The notes under the pieces are model-generated. The model had not been told where the DNA came from and ran no database searches. It saw only the letters and a program-made list of their open reading frames with translations. A DNA stretch of 64,000 bases from Calvatia gigantea (lineage: Eukaryota > Basidiomycota > Agaricomycetes > Agaricales > Lycoperdaceae): contig JACAAK010000001.1 of NCBI GenBank assembly GCA_025093985.1, forward strand, positions 2,604,001 through 2,668,000, written 5' to 3'. The first letter of the stretch is position 1. Each line of letters begins with the position of its first letter. Both the position numbers and the translations under genes were made by a program. Positions 1 through 10,930 of the stretch are shown here, one piece after another.

Positions 1-1280
1 AGGCTTGCCAAGTAGTTGAGCGTAGTGCTTTCGGATTACAGCAAGAGAACGTCAGCTTACTGGGAAGACGTAGAAGCCAGACGTAAAGTCCAACACGACG
101 GGACAATCTTGGTATTTGTGCGCCTCTTCCTTTGTGAGCTGAATCATTGCAATGCAATGTCTGTAAAAACCAAATCGAGCACGCTTTCGGTCAGAACCGG
201 CCCTACATTCATGACCTCAATTTTTCTCACCCAGTCGCCAGGCATTTTCCTTGCAAGTCCAAGTCAGGGAATGCCGAGGGTGTCCATGAACCAGTAGCAA
301 TTACGAGCAGGTCGGCTTCATAAGTTGTGCCATCTGTACAACTTACACTAGTTACTTTCCCATTGGCTTGATTGATTTTTGTAGCAGATTGTCCCGGCTG
401 AATCACCGCTCCAAGCTTCTTGACTTGAGAAAGTAGGATCTGAACGCCTTGACCAGCATCCGCCCAACCACCGTCGCGGTTCAGATACCCCGTGCGGCGC
501 TGAGAAGCCAATTTATCCCCCTCAAACGGCCCAGTGCGAACCCCGGAAGGGAACGCCGAACGAATCGACCCCGGGTCAGGAAGAGGTACGAGGACACATC
601 CCAGGTCAAGGTCGTTCACGAACGACTCATCCGCATAAGTAGATGACCCATTTGCAGGAACAACGTCACTTCCTTCATAATCCTTCCCGCCTGGTGCTTC
701 TGGGTTGTCTTCCACACCCTTATCAAACCCCAAAACAAGCACACCGGATCTTGCGTGGGTAATATTGGAACAAGAAAAGAATTGTAATCAAGCCGTCAGG
801 CCGTGAATCGGAGCGGGAGCAACCAATTACGAGCGGCAGAGTGCCAGGGAGCAGAGGAAGTACCTGTAGTGTGAATACGCATGAAGGCACAAACAGACGG
901 GGATTGGATTTCGGATCTTGGAAAGCACCCACTCGTGATAAGTGTCACCCCAAAATTTTCTATCCTTCCATTCGTCTATCGCCTCGTGCGCCAGTTCGGC
1001 GTAGAACCTGTCATCATATGAGGACCTGACAACTGTGAGCGACAAATTGAGGGCGTTAGCAAACGCCAGATAAACACAGACACCGATTGTGGTAAGAGTG
1101 TGAACAATACAGGCAATGGCACTTACTTCTATTAATATCATTGCTGGACGCGTCAGGAGCTGGGAGGACTGTCGACCTATCGAGTATGGTGACATTTCTG
1201 TATCCACGTTTCAGCAAGTGGTGAGCTGTGGAAAGTCCAAAACAGCCCGCTCCAACAATAACCACGTGCGGGTCTTGCAT
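1..1280 (-). CDS. FAD-dependent amine oxidase (fructosyl-amino-acid / saccharopine / sarcosine oxidase family), partial
   Basis: The gene runs leftward and its 3' part is off the left edge. The proposed start at 1280 precedes a textbook FAD-binding Rossmann motif (VVIVGAGCFGLSTAHHLL, GxGxxG near residues 8-13). The next exon (about 1028-926) holds VRSSYDDRFYAELAHEA. The exon at about 740-228 holds ADLLVIATGSWTPSAFPDL, the ATG-type second FAD motif of the DAO fold. The exon 160-61 gives IQLTKEEAHKYQDCPVV and GFYVFP, a block typical of fungal fructosyl amine oxidases and relatives. These enzymes oxidise secondary amines or glycated amino acids with O2, giving H2O2, often in peroxisomes. Introns are inferred from GT/AG sites and frame. 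An upstream in-frame ATG at 1460 exists, but it would add 60 residues unlike the family. The exact substrate cannot be decided; the catalytic Cys and the C-terminus are not in the window. Confidence 0.85.
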
Positions 1281-2371
1281 AACGTCTTGCTTTGCACCCT
1301 CTCGGAAAAAAACTCCAGTAGGGCTGGAAACACCGACACCACGTCCACTTAGGCTATCGCTACGATCAGTATTTGCAGTTACTTCGTGATCCATGACTGG
1401 CCATGTGCATGAGCCATCAGAGCTCGTGAACCGCAAATTCTTTCTGGTTGATAGTAACACTCACACAGCCTGCGTCAATTCACCTTTCTAGAACACCCAA
1501 CTACCGATTCCTTAAACCTTAGACCTTAGGGAAAGAGCGTGGTGGAAATTTTATCAGAAAATGTTTTAATCACTCGGGAGGATCATGTAAGCAGGCTCAC
1601 AATTGAGGTTGACACAGACAGATAAATTTCCAGGCTTTGGTGCGGGATTTCGGATCCTAAGCTGGAGCTGTCGTCACTGCCTGTGTTGTAAATTCTGATG
1701 CAATAGCTTTCGATGAATCTGTATCGCAGGCCGCACGTCAGGCAACCGAACTATGTAAAACTTTGCAGTACTGCGTTGTGTGATTGGAATGTAATACCTC
1801 AACCTCCGACAAATGTCGAGCAGGGCGGTAGGCCGCTTGGCAACAGTGATTTCTGTTGACTGGCGTGCCATTAATGATTGTGGCAGAGCAACATCGACAT
1901 ACAGATGATTTTCAACACGAGTCGGATCCGCAGCGACGTCGGCGTTACTGAGGGGCCGGGTGCAACGTTTGGCATTAATGTCAAGCTCTCCAGGGGTTCT
2001 GGCTCACCCAAGGTTGTACGATGTCTGAACAAAAAGTGGTTCACTGACGACAAACGGGTGGGAACCGCAAGCCTGTGACGGGTGTGAAGTAGAACCCTCC
2101 GAAATCACCATCAACTTCCCAGCCCCGGGTTTTCTTTTCAATATCCATCAAATCTCTCAAGTTCTTGAAAATGGTTCATGCGATAAGGAGATTTATTAGC
2201 AATGTATTATACAGCAGTATTCCAAATTCCGAGTTAGTTACGGACTCTATAGTTGTGTAGGAGTGGGAGAAGATTAAAAGTTTGTGCGGGATATACAAAT
2301 GCCATAACTTAATTTATGTCCACACCGAAAGCAAAGTGCAGACTGAAAGGGTGTCGCGGTGGATAAGGGTA
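1281..2371. other. Intergenic stretch, no supported gene
   Basis: This lies between the start of the FAD oxidase and the 3' end of phenylalanine ammonia-lyase. Only short ORFs of 60-66 codons occur, overlapping on both strands and without recognisable motifs. The left part should hold the promoter of the oxidase. I see no repeat or RNA gene. Confidence 0.5.
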
Positions 2372-4879
2372 TTATGAGAAAAGGCTAACAATGGTGGGTT
2401 GGATCTTTCCATCACGAATAGCCTCGTGGATGAGAGAGATGTTCTGGCCAATAGTGGCATCGTCAACACCGAGGCCGTTCGCAAAGCCGCTGTAGTTCTC
2501 TGAACCGTGCATCCTGATACCGAGTTCCTTTCTCACAAACTCGTACACAGGCCTTGTGCGGTTCAAGTACCTGCTGGCCGGGGCAGGACCACGTTCACCA
2601 GAGAGATACTCGCGTCGAAGGACATCAAGCAAGACGTTGGCACGAGTGGCAACGCGAGAGCGGAATGCGGGAATAGCGCAAAGTGCAGGTCCAGCAGCTT
2701 CGGCGTTATCGAAGGCGGGCCCGGTGATATATTCCAGGAGAATGGTCGTACTCGACGCAGTAATCTTTTGCATGCGTGCCTGGGCGTCCATGGTGCTCGT
2801 AGAGTCATGAGCAGCGTGCATAGCCTTGAAGACCTTGGAGGTGAGCTTAGACTTCTCGTCGCCTTGCACGAAGGAAGAAAACGACTCCATTTCCTCTGAC
2901 ACGATCTTGTGCAAACCCTCGAGGAACTCTGATTGCAAGGCGCGCAAGTCCATTGCCTGACAGAGAGCATAAAGGTAGGATGAAATGAGAATCGACAGTG
3001 TGTCAAGCGCCGCAATGGTCTGCCTCGCGGAAATCAAGGCCAATGAGCTAGAAGATGGATTAGCTGTTCGACTCAGTTTCGCCGACTAAAGGCAATACTT
3101 ACTTGACTGCTTGATTGTGCATTTCCGCCGATTGGATGTGCGTGGAAACGGGGTTCGCCAAATACCCGAGCTCAGAAACATAAGCAGCGGTGCCGATATC
3201 AATCCCCTTGCAGTGGTAGTTGAGGGAAGAATCAGTGGCAGCAAGGTTCGGCGGCAGGCCACGGTTCATAGCTGGGTTAACCAGCTCGGTGCATTGAGCG
3301 AACAAAATCTTGCCCATGTGGTGCAAGTTTAATCTGGTCTTCTCCATGACATTGGTGACAGCCATCGCTTGGAAGTTCCCACCGTGGTGGACAGTACCGG
3401 TTTCACCATCAATAAGAGGGTTATCGGTGGCTTGAAGGTAATCAGTCAGATGTTGATAGGGGATATTGGTGTCAAGCTTACTCGAGTTACATTCCATAGT
3501 AATGGTTCTCAAGGAATCCAACAAATCCTCAAGCTGGGGCCCAATGAACTGAGGTGCAGTGCGCAAGGGGTAGCGGTCTTGGCGGAGAACACCGTCGTCT
3601 TCATCGATGCTCACTTCTTCCTCATGCGTCTCAGCAAACGTACTTCCAGAGAGGAGATCCCACACATTCTTAGCGGCCTCGACCTAAATCAGTGGTTGTC
3701 AGATCTTTGATCGCATCACGCAAAAATTACCGAAACTCACCTGTCCGGGATGAGGACGACATACATCGTGGATGAACGGATCGAATGAACCACGGGTGCC
3801 GAGAAGTGCCTCAGTCCCCATTGCAGTGCAAATTTGGGTGAGCAAGGCCATATGGATTGCGTCGTTCAATGCGAGAGCAGCGACAGAAGCAGAGAAGGCG
3901 GTGCCGTTGAGAATCCCGAGGTGTTCCTTGGAGGCGAGAGGGATAGGCTCAATACGGTGGGCAGCGAGCGCCTCACATGATGAAACAATTTTACGGCCGC
4001 CAAATGTTGGGGGTCCGTCAAAACAGCGGATAGATGGGTTGCCAATCAAAGTACCAGCGATGTAAGACAAGGGCGACAAGTCTGATTTAAAAAAAAATGA
4101 TGAGATCAAAGGGGGAAAAATTTTTGACGGTGCATCGCTTACCTCCCGAAGCCGAAATACTACCACGCAAAGGAACAAGGGGTGTAATATTCGCGTGCAA
4201 CAATTCGCCCATCTTTTCAATAAGCTCCCAACGAACACCGGAGTGGCCACGAATCAAAGAGTTCATCCTGATAAGGATGGCCCCGCGCACCCAAGACTCA
4301 GGCATGGCAAAACCGAGGGGATCACTGAGGGGGAGGACATCAAGAGGCTGCTGCGACGAAGGCAGTACACCAGCATGTTGGTGTTGGAGAAGGGCGTTGC
4401 CTAGCAGGATTGGTTGGTCGGTACGAGTATCTGCACTTCCACCAAAACCAGTTGAGACGCCATACACACTCGTCCCCGAATCTACCTTTCCGGCAATCAC
4501 TTGACGACTACCAGCTACCTTGGCTTTAAGGCTAGGTGATTGATCGAGCGTGACTTGCGCGCGGTATCTAGCTGCGGCAGTCACTGCGGGTATGGAAATG
4601 TTATGGCCATCGACGACAACGGGTTTACCGCTCCTAGAGGACAGGTATAAATACAACGGCACCAGTTAACCAAAGGTGAACTCACTTGTATGCTTCAAGC
4701 TCTTTGAAGGATCGTACAAATGCATCGAGAAGTGAAGATGCCTTGGTTTCGTTTTGCTTGTGAGGAGCACGGAACGATAATGCATGCACAACCTCGTCAG
4801 CGAGGGAGAGCTTTTTGGATGTCTCCGTGGACGAGAAACGATTGAGAGTAGTTGTGGTTGTCTCGGAATTGATTGTCAT
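2372..4879 (-). CDS. PAL: Phenylalanine ammonia-lyase
   Basis: The product deaminates L-phenylalanine to trans-cinnamate and ammonia, feeding phenylpropanoid-type metabolism or amino-acid catabolism in the cytosol. Five main exons are visible. The first starts [15 protein letters not shown] at 4879. The second contains [15 protein letters not shown] and ends GSISASG, the Ala-Ser-Gly triad that cyclises to the MIO electrophile, at about 4145-4153. After an intron the protein resumes [14 protein letters not shown], then [18 protein letters not shown]. The 3099-3665 exon has [20 protein letters not shown] and ends SAEMHNQAV. The last exon starts [13 protein letters not shown] and ends [10 protein letters not shown]. 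Frame and splice sites join cleanly, for example [11 protein letters not shown] at about 4662-4683. About 735 residues fit fungal PAL, which is longer than bacterial histidine ammonia-lyase. No break was seen. Confidence 0.95.
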
Positions 4880-5385
4880 GGTTTGAGATTAACAAGAGTG
4901 AAAGTGCAGTAGGGCAGTAAAGCAGGAGAGGAGTGCTGGGGAATGGTTATTGGCATAGCGGTGGTATATATACGTTGGAGAGTTTCAGAGGATGAGATCC
5001 GATGTGAGGTGAGCTTGTCCAAAACAGGAAGGCGTCAGACTGACCTGATCTACCAAACTAGATCTTCCCGTGTGCCGGCCATCAATGCATCACCACGACC
5101 CAGTTCGCAGGCTGTGCCCGCCCATTGGCTATGCCATTTTGATTAACTGGCTTGGGTGGGTCGGCCCGACGGTGGTTCGCTACGTGCCTTCGCCAAAATA
5201 CTCCTTCGCAAATTCTGTATGCAATCTTTCAACACATTTACTGTCGCGTGCCCGATATATTCCGCTTTCCATGAGGATTATTGAAGAAGTGATCGGCTCG
5301 CGGCTGCCGGCGTATTTTTCCCGGCTCTGAGAACCTAGGATGAAGAGGATGACTCGAATTCAGAGTGGACGTTTGTGTGAGTCAA
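4880..5385. other. PAL upstream region
   Basis: About 500 bases with no convincing coding sequence. The part next to 4879 carries the PAL promoter with a TATA-like box. Short plus-strand ORFs (4943-5146 and 5070-5330) overlap each other and show no motif, so I do not call them. Confidence 0.45.
4965..4972 (-). promoter_or_regulatory. TATA-like box upstream of PAL
   Basis: TATATATA lies 86-93 nt upstream of the PAL start codon. Comparable boxes sit at similar distances before other genes here (30094-30100 for the cyclin, 59802-59810 for glutaryl-CoA dehydrogenase), which supports a promoter role. This is inferred from position only. Confidence 0.5.
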
Positions 5386-5700
5386 TCACAAACTCGCCTC
5401 GAGTTTGATCGTTTCGCAAGTTTCCAATGCCCTACGACCCCACGAGCCTAATCTCCCGCCCCGGACGGAGAGGAGTACTGCTACTTCCGTGGTGTACCGG
5501 GCTTCTTTCCCTAGCTCATGTTCCACGAGGTCCAACAAGGGCGACATAGTCTTACCACTAAATGCTGATTGAATTAGGGGGAACTGTTTCACCTCATTAG
5601 CAGTGCAGCTAGAGCGGTTCACAGCACTCCCAAGATGTGCGATGATGCGATCACTGGCGGTTTGCATTTCGTCCTCTTTTCCGTAGGCACTCCAAGGCAT
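5386..5700 (-). CDS. Hypothetical ORF, 104 codons
   Basis: An uninterrupted ORF lies between PAL and FCF1. The middle and end are charged and moderately helix-like (SPLLDLVEHELGKEARYTTE), the codon use is plausible, and the N-terminus starts MPWSAYGKEDEMQ. I do not recognise a family. It could be a small gene, an exon of a larger decayed gene, or chance. No splice partners were evident upstream. Confidence 0.25.
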   Translation of the reverse strand: MPWSAYGKEDEMQTASDRIIAHLGSAVNRSSCTANEVKQFPLIQSAFSGKTMSPLLDLVEHELGKEARYTTEVAVLLSVRGGRLGSWGRRALETCETIKLEASL

Positions 5701-5935
5701 CTGTGGGTACGGTTTCCACCACCATTATGTAGCGATGTGATGCATACGCCCGAGATCACAATCAGACAGGATTTTCTGGGCATCTCCAAGACTCGCTGAT
5801 AGTAATTAAGCTCATGGATGGAAACAAATCACAAAACGTGGTATCTATCAGGTAGCCAGCTTATGTAAGAAAAATTCGTTCATTTGCGCACCGCAGACGC
5901 CATGACGCTCATATACGCTACCCACCTTCTCCACA

Positions 5936-6807
5936 ATGGTAAGTATGTCCAGACAGAATGACCCACGAGATTATTAAACTCGATATCGCCATAAGGGCAA
6001 GGCAAAGAAAACAAGAAAATTTGCACAAGTCAAGCGCCTACTGAATCCAAATGATATCCGCCTGTACGTATTCTTTATTCTCCCCAGGCCTTAAGAAGCC
6101 CCTGATATCATGATTTGACAAAACAGAAAGGAAAATAAAGCAAAGCAGGCGAAAAAGGAAGAGGAGATCAAAGAAAAGGCAGTCCGTCGAGTGTCAGTTC
6201 CTCCGCGATCTCCAACACTTTTCTTTGGCTCACGAACTAGCGTTCCAGGCCGCAAGTCGCATCCTCACTTTTCCTAGCACACAATACCGCACTCGTGCCA
6301 CCATACCGCGTTCTCGTCGATACCAACTTCATTAACTTCAGCCTGCAAAATAAGCTAGAACTTGTAAGCGGCATGATGGATTGCCTCTACGCGAAATGTC
6401 CGCCCGTAGTTCTCTATCCCCGTGGTCTACCCCTCTGACATTTTCTGTCGCGTAGGCATTCCATGTATCACAGATTGTGTGATGGCCGAGCTAGAAAAAC
6501 TGGGACACAAATATCGGGTTGCACTTCGGTACGATGATTTAGCCTCAGAATTCATTTACTCAGGCCCTCACAATATCCCAGCGTCGCACGGGACCCAAGA
6601 TTCGAACGTCTCACATGTACTCACGGTGGCACCTATGCCGATGATTGCCTCGTCCAGCGCGTAAAATCCCACAAATGCTACATAGTTGCAACCTGCGATC
6701 GTGAGCTTCGGCGGCGCATTCGACAAATTCCAGGCGTTCCGCTTATGTACATAGCGAACCGAAAGTACGCAATAGAGAGGCTACCAGATCAGGGCGCACC
6801 CACATAA
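5936..6807 (+). CDS. FCF1: FCF1, rRNA-processing PIN-domain protein
   Basis: Fcf1 is a nucleolar PIN-like protein of the small-subunit processome, needed for early pre-18S rRNA cleavages. Six exons are read. Exon 1 is only the ATG (5936-5938). Exon 2 (5996-6062) gives [20 protein letters not shown]. Exon 3 starts at about 6126 and is Lys/Glu-rich. Exon 4 (6278-6397) gives [20 protein letters not shown], the PIN-core block. Exon 5 (6456-6528) gives [20 protein letters not shown]. Exon 6 (6582-6807) gives [19 protein letters not shown] and ends near LPDQGAPT. Conservation is high throughout. The junction between LFF and AHNTALVPP (intron 6228-6277) has no GT donor in the needed phase, only GC. 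Either the splice site is non-canonical or there is a small sequence error. Confidence 0.93.
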
Positions 6808-8997
6808 AGCCCTGCGACAGCTTTGTAACTATATTTGCGACAACCGGTTCGGTTCGTTCTCGCAACTTTGGGAGCCTTACGCTCATACGGATCAAGTACA
6901 TATATGGCACAAGAAAGTTGTCCCTTGAATGCACTATTTCAGTCCCAGCTCTTGAATTTTTTCGGTCCTATCTTATCGTCCTTTCTGAGCCACTTTGACT
7001 CCCGTGTACCTCATTCAGTATACTTCTGAGATCCGGTGCTCCCCTTATTGAATATCTTGGTTTTCCACCAGGGCAATTCCTTGAGCAGAATCCAACAATC
7101 TCAAAATAACTCGCCATTCCTGGAGTCCAAGATCCGACCCTGGCTGGCGATTCGTTGTTGGGTCTTACATCTCATTTTTCAACCCTTTTTTTCTCGCCTC
7201 CATCTCACATCATTGTTGGGTTCTTCGTTATCATGCCCGGAAAACAGAAGAGGGTCAATTGAACATCTTTCGGGTACCCTTGCTCCCCGCACCCATGTGC
7301 AACCACCCTAGTTCCGACTGGTTGATAAGCATATACAAAATGTGTTCGTAGTTGTTTGCTTTTGAATAGTGTTTTGCCTCAGTTCTGAATACCTTGTATC
7401 GAAACCAAATCACCGGAAAGCATCGGATAATTTGCGTTATGTCGGCTGTAAGGTTGACGGGAATGAGCGTTGACTTCGAAGGTTGACTATTTGTGGATCC
7501 GGTTGAACCTACTGTCTTGATCGTTGGCTGCGACTACGAATTTGCGCTCAACACCACAAGTCCGGGTCTCGTATCACAGGACTGATGAAAAAATTGGCAT
7601 CTCGGTCTAAAATCTCCTGCCGTAGCACCCAAAACCCGATATAGATCACTACCCCCCATGATACCTGTAGGTCTCATCAGTTCAAGCCATCTGGGGCTCA
7701 TTCTCGGGGATGTTTTTCACAAAAAAATCTTGGTACCCTCAAAACAAACTGTGATCAGACAACCAGTACTCAGGGGTACATCACAAATACCCTCGGCCAA
7801 ATTTAGTGATTTGACGCAGTCAGTGATAGCAATCGTCCAGTGTATTACCTAAACCAGGATCCTCAAAAGTACCCAAGCTGGCGAGGCCTAACATTTAGTC
7901 GGAATGTTATTAGTTCACTGTCTCTACCCTGCGCAATTTAAAAATCCATTATCGCGGTACATACATTAGGATGAGAGTTGGACCGCAGATTTGATGCGAA
8001 AAAGGTGTGGTAGTCATCAGAAAAATTGTCAACATATTCAGAGAGCTTTTAACGGACGGGTCTACCTGTCAATGAGCAAGCTGGAATATCAGGCATCTGT
8101 CATGTTTCTTAGAAGTTGGAAGCACTGTCCTCAGAACTCCGTGATGAGAGAGCCCGACCCTAGTGGGGATCTCGGATGTGTATCTTCATCACAATGATGA
8201 TCCAGCTTGAAGGTCGTCGCATGCGTTTACTTTTGAAATCTGATGACTAAAGTGCACCTTGACTTCAGTCCCCTTTTGTGCTTAAATTCTCGGTTGGTGG
8301 TTATCCGAACGCAGGGTAATCCTCAGCCGCCAGTTACCATTGAAACGTTGGAGTTCGTTATATGGTTGTGGGGGAAATATTGTCTATAAGTTAATAAAAA
8401 TAGATGCGGAATTAGAAGGCTTTGCTCGCTATGACGAGATGCGAACACTTCCTACAAGCCCGAGAAAGAGGCGTTATTCCATGGGTACTGTTAGCACGTG
8501 TCATGAATGATTTTCTATCAGACGGTCATTACCAAGGCCATACTTCGAATGGTCCCAGAGGAGAATAAATTATTATCAGGACTTCTCATTCACTGACCCT
8601 GGAAGTGGCAGCCTGAGACAGGTTGACCGCCAAACCATCCGACGAGTCGTGATCGCTACCCGATGCAAAGTACATGGGTGGTCTCATAGAGTCTACATGC
8701 TCGTAACGGTTATTTCAGTTGGATGAGGTCCAAGTCCAGCGGTCTGTTGGGCTGAAATTGTCTTGGGACCTCCATGGACAAGCACACACAAACAACGGAT
8801 CGCTGGGAAGGGCGTTCCTGGACGATTGTTAAGCTTAAGTAACGAACCGTGACATTCGCTCACCATTACTGTCACCCTTCTGGGGGCTTCTGAAGGCTGT
8901 GAACTAAATTTACGACGCTCTTCACCATCTTTGACTTTTCTCGGCCTAATTTCGCCTGAAACACGTCAGTTTGTAATAAGCTACGACTCAGCGCGCA
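6808..8997. other. Gene-poor stretch between FCF1 and the DUF1917 gene
   Basis: About 2.2 kb holding only ORFs of 60-115 codons on both strands, with no motif, signal peptide or consistent splice pattern that I can support. The right end probably carries the promoter and 5' UTR of the gene starting at 8998. No long repeat was noticed. Confidence 0.5.
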
Positions 8998-10706
8998 ATG
9001 TCGCATAGCATCGGCACCGATGATGTTTTCGTTGCGGATGACAAGTACGCATGGACGAAGGCGTCCAATATGTCCCTGGAAGACTTTCTTAGCAAGGTAT
9101 GGCCCGAACCAGACACAGGATAGCCGTGCATCATAATAACGTAATTTGGCTTTCAGTATAAGCCATCCATGGTGCAAAACGACGGAACCAAGCCTGTGAG
9201 AGTTCCCTGGGCTTCTCAACTGAGGTGATAGTCTGACTGATACTATTTATATTCCCAGTGGGTATGGGTCAAAGGTTCTGATGCCTCGAAGAGGGATACT
9301 AATGTGGCAGAGGCACAAAAGGAGGCCCAGGAAATATGTGAGGCGAGGCCATGAATCCATCACTTAGCGGGATGCTAATGATTATGGCGGGTAGTAAAGG
9401 AGGTCACAGAAAGGGTACAAGCAATTCAAGTAGGTTGGATTTTTACTTCGTTGGTTGAGGTGCGATGAATCTCATTTGACCTCAAGGAGAATCCATCCAT
9501 ACCTACTCGTCCAAATAAAAAAGCGGGTATCCGAAGCAAGAAGGAATTGCGTGAAGAGGTCAGTCATAAAATGTGGCGATTTTCGGGTATCCTTTCTTAA
9601 CACTGACCAGGCACAAGTCGAGGCTACGGACAAACTCAAGGGGACTGCGGTTAGGCACGGCTGTGTTTCCGGGAAATGGTACGAACAACAGGTTTTCCCA
9701 TGTTGCACCTTGGGTTACAACAGTCTCCCGCAGGCTGATGTTCGTGCCCCCGGAAAAAGTGGATATATTATGGTCAAAGATTGCTAGTAAGTCGATGTTT
9801 GGCTAGTCGACTGAAGATACTAATCAGTTTCGGCAAGCCTCCCTGGTTTCCGGACCTCTGTCAACAACGGTAGCTTGGCTTGTCAAAGTCGCAACTTCAC
9901 CCGAAAGTGAAACACCCAACTATCAACATCTCATCAGCGTCTATATTCCAAATGTGTATGACAAAGAAGCGGTTATTGAGGTTCCTTTCTGCTTCTTTGC
10001 TGTTTGTCAGATTTCAACCATTATAGCAGGTCATGAAAGTCCTTCTCCGGAATCATGGACTTGCCCTTTCTGGCGTTAAGTCCGATCTGTATACAGCTAT
10101 TGGTCCGTAGTTCCGACTGCCCATATGGTACATATCAGTGATGCGCATGGGCCTTCCTTCTAGGTATTGACAGTAAGCACCCGAGCGGTATTCCATCCAC
10201 TGTAAGTTGGCATGCCTGTTTTGTTAATGACAAGAGGTCTGTAATGCTTTCAGGTTTGGAAGAATACAGCACTCCTCAAGGAATCCGAAATCAAGGTAAT
10301 GATCAGTTTCACTGCGGCTATCCTTTGCTGATCCGCCTAATAGGCACTAAAGGATGAGTTCTTTGCGAGTCTCGGCGCTAACAGGACGGACACAGCCACA
10401 GCTACTCCTATTGATAAAGGCAACCTGATTGATGGAGAAACCTCGAACAGAACCGTCACAGAGATTAAAAATACTGGTCCTAAAGGCAAACCGAAGCCTA
10501 AACCGAAATTGAAAAAGGATAGGGACGATCCTTTTGCTTCAGATGATGGCCACCAAGAAGAGGAAGCAGAAAAGAAACGAAAGGAAGTTCTCAAGGTGAA
10601 GAAAGCAGCTGGAGATATCAAAAGGAGTAAAGCCGCAAGTGACGAAGATGAGGAGGGAGGAGGGGAAGAGCCAAAATTTAAGAAAGCAAGGATCTCCAAA
10701 CAATGA
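8998..10706 (+). CDS. DUF1917 / Bles03-type (eIF4E-fold) protein
   Basis: Many short exons begin at ATG 8998 with MSHSIGTDDVFVADDKYAW, then WTKASNMSLEDFLSK. Exon 2 starts at 9157. Later exons give WVWVKGSDASKRDTN, KLKGTAVRHGCVSGKW, FVPPEKVDILWSKIAS, WLVKVATSPESETPNYQHL and IDSKHPSGIPSTVWKN. The order (Trp-rich start, VSGKW, then P-E-VD-W--IA, then the HPSGIPSTVW end) matches the family called DUF1917 or UPF0696/Bles03, whose members adopt an eIF4E-like fold. The last 110 residues are a basic and acidic tail with nuclear-localisation-like clusters (KPKPKPKLKKDRDDPF, KKRKEVLKVKKA) ending KKARISKQ at 10706. The cap-binding or RNA role is inferred from the fold only. The tail looks lineage-specific. 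Confidence 0.8.
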
Positions 10707-10930
10707 ACGACCTTAGGATGACTTTCCAACTTCCTTCCTTGACCTTCAGCAAGACTTTGCCTCGGTTTTTTCCATAGGTCCTGGTATTCTCAACGGGCGC
10801 CAGCAGAAGTAATAATGACTAGATTGTAGATAGGCCAATCCGATTGAAATGTCATCGTTAATATGCACAGAGTAAGAAACAGTTTGTGAGAGTGAAAAAT
10901 AGGGACTGGAAAATCTAAGTACACGGACAA

